A stretch of DNA of 13,246 nucleotides from positions 1-13,246 of the forward strand of contig JAZNIU010000034.1 of assembly GCA_045577655.1 (NCBI GenBank), read 5' to 3'. Made by a program: the position numbers and the translations under genes. The notes below the pieces were generated by a model. The model was not told where the DNA came from. It saw nothing but the letters and a program-made list of their open reading frames with translations, and searched no databases. Below are positions 6,403 through 12,284 of this stretch, one piece after another. How positions within the stretch are numbered: the first letter of the stretch is position 1; each line of letters opens with the position of its first letter. This stretch comes from RGIG7450 sp045577655. GTDB taxonomy: Bacteria; Bacillota; Clostridia; RUG12999.

Positions 6403-8512
6403 TTTTCTTAAATTCTTTCTTTTTCTCTTTTTTGTTATATTTGCATGTTTCGTCAATGCAAATCTTTGTTTTTGTGATATGTCTGTTAATACTCTTTAAA
6501 AGAAGCATTTTTCCACATTCAGGACAAACGTCGTTGGTGGGTTTATCCCATGAAATAAAGTCGCAGGAGGGATGGTTTTTGCAACCGAAATATTTTGCAC
6601 CCTTCTGGGATTTCAGTTCAATTATTTCGCCGCCGCATTTCGGACACTTAACACCAATTTCAACAGTAATTGATTTTGTATTTTTGCATGCAGGATAGCC
6701 GGGACAAGCAAGAAATTTACCAAACTTGCTTTCGCGGATAACCATTTTTCTGCCGCACTTTTCACACAAAACATCTGTTTCTTCAGGCTGAATTTTTACA
6801 TAATCCATTTCTTTTTCAGCTTTTTTAAGAGTTTTTTCAAAGTCAATGTAAAAATGTTTCACAATGTCTACCCAGTTGATTTCGCCTTCTTCTACCTGGT
6901 CAAGACGTTGTTCCATATCAGCGGTAAAATCAACGTCAACAATTTTTTCAAAATTCTCGGACATAAGTTTACTGATTACAACACCAAGCTCGGTTGGGAT
7001 GAGAACTTTTTTGACACTTTCAACATATTTTCTGCCTAAAATTATTGCAATTGTAGGAGCGTATGTTGAAGGTCTGCCAATACCAAGCTCTTCTAAAGTC
7101 CTGATAAGTGTTGCTTCAGTGAAACGGGCGGGCGGACGCGTAAAATTCTGTTTCTCTGTCAAAGTCTGGTTTTTAAGAGAATCTTTTTCAGCCATAACAG
7201 GTAATGCCTGTTCGGTTAAATCGTCTTCATCTTTATGGTCAACTCCCTCAGAATAAAGAGCCGTGTAGCCGGGGAAGAGAGTAACCGTACCGAAAGCTTT
7301 AAACAGATATTTTCCGCCAATAATATCAACAGTTGTGTTTTCTGTTATTGCCGGAGCCATCTGGCTTGCTATAAACCTTTCCCAAATGAGCTTATAAAGT
7401 TTGAACTGGTCAGCTGTAAGAGAATCTTTTATACTTGCCGGCGAATAGCTTATAACAGTCGGACGGATTGCTTCATGAGCGTCCTGGGCGTTTTTCTTAT
7501 TTTTGTATTCGGGCAGGTATTTGGGCAGATATTCTTTGCCCCAGCTTTTTTCGATATAGTCTCTTGCGGCAAACTGAGCTTCTTTTGCAATTCTTGTTGA
7601 GTCAGTACGCATATAGGTGATAAGACCTACCGAACCCGAACCTTTTATTTCAATACCTTCATAAAGCTGCTGAGCTATCATCATTGTTCTTGAAGATGTA
7701 AATCCAAGTTTTCTTGCTGCTTCCTGTTGCATTGTACTTGTAATAAACGGGAAGGCGGGAGAACGTTTTTTCTCAACAGTTTTAATATTTTTGATATAAT
7801 AGTCAGCATTTTTAAGTTCTGCTAAAACGCTTTTTGTCTGGCTTTCATTTTTTAGCTCAAGTTTTGCTTTTTCTGTGCCGTAAAACTTTGCTTTGAAAGC
7901 TTTTTTAGAAGATGAATGTAAAAAGCTTGCAGAAATATCCCAATATTCTTCCGGGACAAACGCTTTTATTTCATTTTCACGGTCGCAGATAATTTTAAGG
8001 GCAACAGACTGCACGCGGCCTGCACTTAACCCTTTTTTAACCTTTTTCCAGAGAAGAGGGCTGATTGAATAGCCAACAATTCTGTCAAGAACACGGCGTG
8101 CCTGCTGCGCGTCTACAAGGTTATAATCCAGATCTCTGGGGTTTTTTATAGCTGTTTTAACGGCATCTTTTGTAATCTCGTTAAATACAACACGGGAAAC
8201 TTTTTCTTTAGGAATGTTAAAGGCTTCCATCAAATGCCAGGAAATAGCTTCTCCTTCGCGGTCAGGGTCAGTAGCAAGAATTACTTTATCGCTTGCAACA
8301 ACCTCTTTTTTAATTTTTTTAATGAGGTCGCCTTTACCGCGGATAACCATATATTGAGGTGTAAAATCATTTTCGATATCAATACCCATTTTGCTTTTGG
8401 GCAAATCTCTGATATGTCCCATAGATGCTTCTACACTATAATTTTTTCCAAGATATTTTTGTATTGTTTTTGCTTTTGCAGGTGATTCAACAATAACTAA
8501 ATTTTTCGTCAT
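6392..8512 (-). CDS. topA: DNA topoisomerase I (type IA)
   Basis: The 706-residue enzyme relaxes negatively supercoiled DNA by single-strand passage. The Toprim domain carries E9 (VIVESPAKAKTI) and the metal-binding D82/D84/E86 (TDPDREGEAISWHL). The catalytic tyrosine is Y300 in GLITYMRTDSTR. Other core motifs are SAGRVQSVAL (163-172), QDAHEAIRPT (343-352) and LGIGRPSTYA (476-485). Three C-terminal four-cysteine zinc ribbons follow: C583/C586/C603/C609, C623/C626/C644/C650 and C663/C666/C685/C690, then a lysine-rich tail. Size and architecture are typical of Firmicutes TopA. ATG 8512 has GGAG 9 nt upstream (8522-8525). It lies 36 nt after the methyltransferase gene and overlaps trmFO. In B. 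subtilis topA sits with trmFO but away from infC-rpmI-rplT, so the upstream linkage here is notable. Confidence 0.98.
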   Translation of the reverse strand: MTKNLVIVESPAKAKTIQKYLGKNYSVEASMGHIRDLPKSKMGIDIENDFTPQYMVIRGKGDLIKKIKKEVVASDKVILATDPDREGEAISWHLMEAFNIPKEKVSRVVFNEITKDAVKTAIKNPRDLDYNLVDAQQARRVLDRIVGYSISPLLWKKVKKGLSAGRVQSVALKIICDRENEIKAFVPEEYWDISASFLHSSSKKAFKAKFYGTEKAKLELKNESQTKSVLAELKNADYYIKNIKTVEKKRSPAFPFITSTMQQEAARKLGFTSSRTMMIAQQLYEGIEIKGSGSVGLITYMRTDSTRIAKEAQFAARDYIEKSWGKEYLPKYLPEYKNKKNAQDAHEAIRPTVISYSPASIKDSLTADQFKLYKLIWERFIASQMAPAITENTTVDIIGGKYLFKAFGTVTLFPGYTALYSEGVDHKDEDDLTEQALPVMAEKDSLKNQTLTEKQNFTRPPARFTEATLIRTLEELGIGRPSTYAPTIAIILGRKYVESVKKVLIPTELGVVISKLMSENFEKIVDVDFTADMEQRLDQVEEGEINWVDIVKHFYIDFEKTLKKAEKEMDYVKIQPEETDVLCEKCGRKMVIRESKFGKFLACPGYPACKNTKSITVEIGVKCPKCGGEIIELKSQKGAKYFGCKNHPSCDFISWDKPTNDVCPECGKMLLLKSINRHITKTKICIDETCKYNKKEKKKEFKKNEK

Positions 8513-8529
8513 TTATGTTTTCTCCATTC

Positions 8530-8544
8530 TGCTGCCGTGCAGCA
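8530..8544 (-). other. Small hairpin between the rRNA methyltransferase gene and topA
   Basis: TGCTGC (8530-8535) and GCAGCA (8539-8544) pair around a 3-nt loop. It lies 4 nt after the upstream stop codon and about 4 nt before the topA Shine-Dalgarno. No U-tract follows, so it is not an intrinsic terminator. It may be an RNA processing, stability or translation-tuning element. Confidence 0.4.
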
Positions 8545-8548
8545 CAAA

Positions 8549-9307
8549 TTAAAATGTACGTTGGCGGAAAGCTTCATATATAAAAACAGCACTTGCTGCT
8601 GCAACACCAAGAGATTCTGCGTTTCCTGCCATAGGAATTTTAACACAAGAGGTGCAGCATGTCAATACCTCATCGGAAATACCATTAGCTTCGTTGCCAA
8701 CAACAAGCATAACAGAACTTTTATAATTTTCGTTATAAATCAGCTTGTCACAGTGGGGAGAACTACCAATTATATTAACTCCATTATTTTTGAAAAAATC
8801 TATTGTTTTTATACTGTCTCCGGAAATACATACAGGGACATTGAAAATTGACGACATTGTTGAGCGGACCGTTTTAGGATTAAAAAGGTCAACACAGGTG
8901 TTGCTTAAAATTATAGCATCAACGCCTGCGGCATCAGATGTGCGTATAATACTTCCAAGATTTCCCGGGTCGCGTACAGAGTCGCAAAAAACGTAGAATC
9001 CGTCTTTTTTTAATATGTCTTCTTCGCACGATAAGTTAATTTTTGCAGTTGCAAGAATTCCCTGAGGAGAATCTGTTTCGCTGAGCGATGAAAAAATCTT
9101 TGAAGATACAATTTCAACAGGACAGTTAAATTCTGAAGTGTCTACCTCGAAGTTTTCGTCAGCAACAACTTTTGTTATATATTTTTTTGCATCAAAAATC
9201 TGACGCACACCTTCTATAACAAATTCACCACATTCAAATCTGTATGCTTTTTTTGTCTGTAGTTTTTTAATATGCTTAACCAGCTGGTTTGATGCACTTG
9301 TTATCAC
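8549..9307 (-). CDS. SpoU/TrmH-family RNA 2'-O-methyltransferase, RlmP (YsgA)-like
   Basis: This 252-residue protein has an N-terminal RNA-binding substrate domain (about 1-95; EFVIEGVRQIFDA at 28-40) and a SPOUT knot domain with all three SpoU motifs. Motif 1 is DSVRDPGNLGSIIRTSDAAG (109-128), with the conserved N116 and R122. Motif 2 is LVVGNEANGIS (201-211), with E206. Motif 3 is KIPMAGNAESLGVAAASAV (223-241). Family members transfer a methyl group from S-adenosylmethionine to a ribose 2'-OH; the closest type by length and layout is B. subtilis YsgA/RlmP, which modifies 23S rRNA near the peptidyl-transferase centre. RlmB or a tRNA-directed TrmH paralogue cannot be excluded. It uses a GTG start (9307) with a strong GGGAGGAG site (9315-9322). 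It sits 56 nt after rplT, across a terminator-like hairpin, with no room for its own promoter. Confidence 0.88.
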   Translation of the reverse strand: MITSASNQLVKHIKKLQTKKAYRFECGEFVIEGVRQIFDAKKYITKVVADENFEVDTSEFNCPVEIVSSKIFSSLSETDSPQGILATAKINLSCEEDILKKDGFYVFCDSVRDPGNLGSIIRTSDAAGVDAIILSNTCVDLFNPKTVRSTMSSIFNVPVCISGDSIKTIDFFKNNGVNIIGSSPHCDKLIYNENYKSSVMLVVGNEANGISDEVLTCCTSCVKIPMAGNAESLGVAAASAVFIYEAFRQRTF

Positions 9308-9323
9308 AAAAATTCTCCTCCCA

Positions 9324-9355
9324 AAAAAATTAAAAGACCTGAAAAAATCAGGTCT
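9324..9355 (-). terminator. Terminator or attenuator between rplT and the rlmP-like gene
   Basis: AGACCTGA (9335-9342) and TCAGGTCT (9348-9355) form a perfect 8-bp stem with a 5-nt loop. On the minus strand it is followed by TTTTAATTTTTTT and then directly by the Shine-Dalgarno of the next gene. It starts 9 nt after the rplT stop codon. Four of the eight pairs are G-C, so moderate efficiency with read-through is plausible. Confidence 0.8.
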
Positions 9356-9363
9356 ATAGATTA

Positions 9364-9717
9364 TTAAACTGCTGCTTTTGCCTGTTCAACAAGCATTGCA
9401 AATGCTGCTGCATCGTGTACTGCTATTTCAGCAAGCATTTTTCTGTTCATTGTAATACCGGCTTTTTTAAGTCCGTACATAAATGTTGAATAATTTGTGC
9501 CGTTCATTTTGCAAGCTGCACTGATACGAGTAATCCAAAGGCGTCTGAAATCTCTCTTTTTAAGTCTTCTGCTTTTGTATGCATAAACAAGGGATTTCAT
9601 AACAGCTTCATTAGCAACTCTGAAAAGTTTGGATTTGCCGCCGCGGTAACCTTTGGCAAGCTTTAATATTTTTTTATGTCTTCTTCTGGTGGTCATACCA
9701 CCTGTAACTCTAGCCAT
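9364..9717 (-). CDS. rplT: 50S ribosomal protein L20
   Basis: The 117-residue basic protein has the L20 signature throughout: a MARV start, RRRHKKILKLAKGYRG (12-27), the basic helix around YKSRRLKKRDFRRLWITR (47-64) and a globular C-terminal RNA-binding domain. L20 binds 23S rRNA early in large-subunit assembly. In Firmicutes it also represses its own operon by binding the infC leader. The start at 9717 has AGGAGG 8 nt upstream. It follows rpmI by 24 nt in the conserved infC-rpmI-rplT order, and a terminator-like hairpin follows its stop. Length is standard (about 117-119). Confidence 0.98.
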   Translation of the reverse strand: MARVTGGMTTRRRHKKILKLAKGYRGGKSKLFRVANEAVMKSLVYAYKSRRLKKRDFRRLWITRISAACKMNGTNYSTFMYGLKKAGITMNRKMLAEIAVHDAAAFAMLVEQAKAAV

Positions 9718-9741
9718 ATCTGTGTCCTCCTAAGGTTATTA

Positions 9742-9939
9742 TTATTTGTAGGGAATAAGCTTCTTGATTACCGGTGCGTTAGCGTCCGAAGCGTAAACGC
9801 CTTTTCTTAAGCCTCTTTTTCTCTTTGTTGTTTTCTTTGTTAAAATGTGGCTTCTGTTAGCATGTGCCATTTTAACTTTACCATTTTTTGTAACTTTAAA
9901 TCTTTTAGCTGCGCCTCTGTGTGTCTTTATTTTAGGCAT
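9742..9939 (-). CDS. rpmI: 50S ribosomal protein L35
   Basis: The 65-residue, strongly basic protein opens with MPKIKTHRGAAKRFKVTKNG and continues with the L35 hallmark HILTKKTTKRKRGLR (31-45), ending in IKKLIPYK. It is a structural protein of the large subunit. ATG 9939 is chosen over an in-frame ATG at 9981: family members begin MPK(M/I)KTH, the length then matches (64-66), and a GAGGAG site lies about 9 nt upstream. The 60-nt gap after infC contains a GC-rich hairpin. Confidence 0.97.
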   Translation of the reverse strand: MPKIKTHRGAAKRFKVTKNGKVKMAHANRSHILTKKTTKRKRGLRKGVYASDANAPVIKKLIPYK

Positions 9940-9973
9940 AACTATCTCTCCTCTCAAATGTTTTTTAAAGTTG

Positions 9974-9987
9974 CCTCGCACGCGAGG
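9974..9987 (-). other. GC-rich hairpin in the infC-rpmI gap
   Basis: CCTCG (9974-9978) and CGAGG (9983-9987) pair around the tetraloop CACG in an otherwise AT-rich 60-nt spacer. It ends about 20 nt before the rpmI ribosome binding site. No U-tract follows. It could be an RNA cleavage or protein-binding site; in E. coli, L20 acts on the rpmI region, but I see no proof of that here. Confidence 0.4.
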
Positions 9988-9999
9988 GAAAATGTTTTG

Positions 10000-10509
10000 T
10001 CAGTTTTTCGGAGCAAGAAACATAACCATGCTTCTTCCTTCTTTAAGCGGAGCTTTTTCAACAACCGAAACCTCTGTCAACTTGGAAGCAAACTCGTTTA
10101 AAAGAGTGATGCCGTTGTCCATATAGCTGAGCTCTCTGCCCCTGAATCTAACGGAAACTTTTACTTTGTCTCCCGATTTTAAGAACTTTGATGTCTGGTT
10201 GATTTTTGTGTTTAAATCGTTTGTGTCAATGCTTGGAGAAAAACGTATCTCTTTAACACTGATCACTTTCTGATTTTTTCGTGCTTCCTTTTCCTTTTTT
10301 GCAAGATTAAATTTGTACTTGCCATAATCCATAATCTTACAAACAGGGGGATTGGCGTTAGGTGAAATTTCCACCAGATCAAGATTTTCTGCTGCAGCTG
10401 CATTAAGCGCTTCTGAAAGACTCATAATTCCAAGCTGCTGACCTTCGCCGTTTATAACACGAAGCTCCTTGGCTTTGATTTCTTCGTTAATCATCAATTC
10501 CTTACTGAT
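10000..10509 (-). CDS. infC: Translation initiation factor IF-3, apparent AUC start
   Basis: IF3 binds the 30S subunit, prevents premature 50S joining and rejects non-canonical start codons. The 169-residue protein has the N-domain (INEEIKAKELRVI...GEQ-like GEGQQLGIMSLSEAL), the linker with IMDYGKYKFNLAKKEKEARKNQK, and the C-domain (VKEIRFSPSIDTNDLNTKI, KVKVSVRFRGRE) ending in VVEKAPLKEGRSMVMFLAPKN. The only Shine-Dalgarno (GGAGGT, 10518-10523) lies 9 nt before the codon ATC at 10507-10509. The next conventional starts, TTG and ATG, are 12 and 15 nt further in, too far from it. The residues after ATC (SKEL.INEEI) align with the B. subtilis N-terminus, which follows an AUU start. Upstream codons run into the terminator hairpin and are not coding. 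infC starts at AUU or AUC are known to give autoregulation by IF3. Confidence 0.93.
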   Translation of the reverse strand: MSKELMINEEIKAKELRVINGEGQQLGIMSLSEALNAAAAENLDLVEISPNANPPVCKIMDYGKYKFNLAKKEKEARKNQKVISVKEIRFSPSIDTNDLNTKINQTSKFLKSGDKVKVSVRFRGRELSYMDNGITLLNEFASKLTEVSVVEKAPLKEGRSMVMFLAPKN

Positions 10510-10523
10510 AACTAAGCACCTCC

Positions 10524-10666
10524 GAAAATAAAAATAAAAAAAGCCGATTCGCAAAAGAATCCGCCTCAACATAAACTACACACATAGACTTGCTATGCAA
10601 TGTAATAAATATTTGCCCGATACGTCTGTGGTATGGGGCGAGAAGAATACTTCTGCTTGTTTTTAC
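10524..10666 (-). promoter_or_regulatory. infC operon leader (L20-leader type attenuator region)
   Basis: The mRNA leader of about 140 nt between the promoter and the infC ribosome binding site is structured. In transcript order I see AGAAG/CTTCT (10641-10654), then GCCC-ATAC pairing with GTAT-GGGC around one mismatch and a 7-nt loop (10615-10639), then CATAG/CTATG (10583-10597), then the terminator (10526-10567). The B. subtilis infC-rpmI-rplT operon is regulated by L20-induced premature termination in such a leader; position, size and terminator match. Only a weak alternative pairing (leader TCGCC at 10636-10640 with terminator GGCGG) is visible as an antiterminator. Confidence 0.75.
10526..10567 (-). 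terminator. Attenuator terminator upstream of infC
   Basis: In the transcript GAGGC-G-GATTC pairs with GAATC-G-GCTTT across one G-G mismatch, with a 6-nt loop. It is followed by a long U-rich run (TTTTTTTATTTTTATTTT) ending at the infC Shine-Dalgarno. A terminator before the first gene indicates premature-termination control. Confidence 0.85.
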
Positions 10667-10672
10667 CCTGAT

Positions 10673-10701
10673 AGTTTACCATAACAAAACCGTGTTGTCA
10701 A
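10673..10701 (-). promoter_or_regulatory. Promoter of the infC operon
   Basis: A perfect -35, TTGACA (10696-10701), and TAAACT (10673-10678) are 17 bp apart on the minus strand. Initiation is expected near 10666. It is the only strong promoter I find for the 5.8-kb series of same-strand genes from infC to trxA. Confidence 0.8.
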
Positions 10702-10710
10702 GTGTTTTTT

Positions 10711-10751
10711 GAAAAAACCCGAAATTCTTTTTTAAAAAGAACTCCGGGTTT
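10711..10751 (-). terminator. Intrinsic terminator of the ceramidase-family gene
   Basis: On the minus strand AAACCCGGAGTTCTTTTT pairs with AAAAAGAATTTCGGGTTT over 18 positions with two G-U pairs, followed by further Ts. The innermost A/T pairs probably open as a loop. It lies just upstream of the infC -35 and insulates the two units. Confidence 0.85.
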
Positions 10752-10769
10752 CGACATTTAGTTTTAAGA

Positions 10770-12122
10770 TTAGTTGTTTTTAAGTTTATTAAGAAGATCT
10801 ATTGTTCCGTTAACAACAATGTCGTCTGCACCTTTTTTGAGGTAGCAGCTTCTTGCTTCGTAGCCGCCTTCGTCATAAGCGGAGCTTGTGGGGAAATATC
10901 CGCCCGCGCCGTTTGTCAGACAACAAAGAATTGTTGTTTCAAAAGGTGATCCGGCATAAATTCTGTTAGCTATTTCGCTGAACTGTTCTCCCGGAATACC
11001 AACAAAAGCCATATTTCCGATTTTTATTGCAGTTATGTTAAATGAATATGAATCGGGACCGTTTTCCAGTTTTACAATTCTTGTAGCTTCCGCAACAACA
11101 GTTGTAAGCTCCATTTCTTTATAGGGAAGCTCACAGTCTCTGCCTGTTGTGTGCAGTTCGTAAATTCTCTTTGCTTCTTCAAGTCTGTCGTTTTCCTGGT
11201 TGGAAGGACAAACAATTGTGCTTTCGGCACAAAGAAGTTCGCCAAGCTCGAGTTTTTTTGCTTTTCCGCAAATCTGAAGCACTGCACCTGCGATAGCTCG
11301 GCCCATATGTTTAGCATGTTCGTAACCACGGGGAACACCGTCGAAAGTAATTTCAAGGTCGTTGAGGTCTGCTTCTGTGGGGAAGGGGTTAACATGGTTA
11401 ACATCGCCCTGAGGAGCAAGCAGGAACATACATTTTGTATCCGGAATTGCATCTTCTATTGTGGAGCAAACAAATCCCGGCCAGTCAGCGCTGATAAGCT
11501 CTCCGCCTATTGTATCGGGATGAGTGCCGAAATTAACAATGAATATATCCTCGTTGTCTTCACGGACAATTTTAAGAAGTTTAACTGTTTCGTTGGGTGT
11601 GCCGAGAGCATGGTCAACATCCGGATTGTTTATACCGGGGTTGGTTCTTACAGAACCGTCTTTCATTCTGAATCTGCGGATGAATGAAATGTTTTTAACC
11701 TGGGACTCAGCTGTATAGAAAACTGAAGAAGAAAGGTCTTCAAAAGCATAAACCGCAGCATCGTTTATCTGATGAGCCAGAAAATCTTTATATGCATTGA
11801 AAGCTGTTAAATCATAAGAATAATCTTCCTCTGTTAATGGGCCCGTGTGAGTGTGAGAACAGTTGATGAATACTGCTTCAAAAGGAATGTTGCAGCTTTC
11901 TGCAATCATTTTTCTGTAGATATCGCAAACTTCTGTTGAAATATGTATCAAATCTGCTGCAACAACAACACATTTGTTTTTTCCGTCATCAAAAGCAACA
12001 GCAGTAACATACAGATCGTCGAGAGTGCCTTTTGTAACTCGTTGTTCATAGTATCCGCAAACCGGAACTCCGAGCGGTGGTGTGATGCAAAGTCTAGCAA
12101 AACCTGTTTTTAAATTCTGCAT
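10770..12122 (-). CDS. Neutral/alkaline non-lysosomal ceramidase family protein, no signal peptide
   Basis: The 450-residue protein matches the catalytic-domain pattern of the Ceramidase_alk family. It opens with KTGFARLCITPPLGVPVCGY (5-24). Zinc ligands are H90 and H92 in NCSHTHTGP and H201 in FGTHPDT. The later GIPGEQF (375-381) and GGYEA (419-423) supply E379 and Y421, the likely counterparts of the E and Y ligands in Pseudomonas ceramidase. Characterised members hydrolyse the amide of ceramide to sphingosine and fatty acid. Unlike those secreted enzymes it has no signal peptide and no C-terminal immunoglobulin-like domain, and about 450 residues is short for the family. It is therefore probably cytosolic with an unknown amide substrate, and calling it a ceramidase would overstate the evidence. 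ATG 12122 has GGAGG 7 nt upstream (12130-12134). It is monocistronic, with its own promoter and terminator. Confidence 0.85.
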   Translation of the reverse strand: MQNLKTGFARLCITPPLGVPVCGYYEQRVTKGTLDDLYVTAVAFDDGKNKCVVVAADLIHISTEVCDIYRKMIAESCNIPFEAVFINCSHTHTGPLTEEDYSYDLTAFNAYKDFLAHQINDAAVYAFEDLSSSVFYTAESQVKNISFIRRFRMKDGSVRTNPGINNPDVDHALGTPNETVKLLKIVREDNEDIFIVNFGTHPDTIGGELISADWPGFVCSTIEDAIPDTKCMFLLAPQGDVNHVNPFPTEADLNDLEITFDGVPRGYEHAKHMGRAIAGAVLQICGKAKKLELGELLCAESTIVCPSNQENDRLEEAKRIYELHTTGRDCELPYKEMELTTVVAEATRIVKLENGPDSYSFNITAIKIGNMAFVGIPGEQFSEIANRIYAGSPFETTILCCLTNGAGGYFPTSSAYDEGGYEARSCYLKKGADDIVVNGTIDLLNKLKNN

Positions 12123-12165
12123 GATTTTTCCTCCATTATGTATAAAAATTTATATATTTTACTTA

Positions 12166-12194
12166 AGAATAGCACTAAAAAAAAACAAAGTCAA
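12166..12194 (-). promoter_or_regulatory. Promoter of the ceramidase-family gene
   Basis: TTGACT (12189-12194) and TATTCT (12166-12171) are 17 bp apart on the minus strand. Initiation would be near 12159, giving a leader of about 37 nt containing the GGAGG site. Confidence 0.6.
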
Positions 12195-12217
12195 TAGTTT
12201 TAAAAAATAATTTTTAC

Positions 12218-12246
12218 TTGATTATACTTTTAATTGATGATATACT
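12218..12246 (+). promoter_or_regulatory. Promoter of the RlmD-like methyltransferase gene
   Basis: TTGATT (12218-12223) and TATACT (12241-12246) are 17 bp apart. Initiation near 12253 would leave the in-frame ATG at 12252 without a leader, so the ATG at 12285 is the better start. It is divergent from the ceramidase-family promoter. Confidence 0.6.
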
Positions 12247-12284
12247 GAAAAATGACGAAAAAATGTGTGGTGAAAGATAAAACT

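Noticed and set aside
6864..7256. 130-codon plus-strand reading frame inside topA
   Set aside because: It is antisense to conserved topoisomerase sequence and has a serine-rich, low-complexity composition typical of shadow frames.
10510..10572. Upstream extension of infC to an ATG at 10572
   Set aside because: The added codons lie in the terminator hairpin and U-tract, giving an implausible FFYFYFRR stretch, and IF3 proteins do not have this extension.
11151..11687. 178-codon plus-strand reading frame inside the ceramidase-family gene
   Set aside because: It is antisense to a well-supported coding region, rich in Cys and Phe as expected for a shadow frame, and has no ribosome binding site.
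12252..12284. Upstream in-frame ATG of the RlmD-like gene
   Set aside because: It coincides with the predicted transcription start, has no ribosome binding site, and would add residues before the usual family N-terminus.
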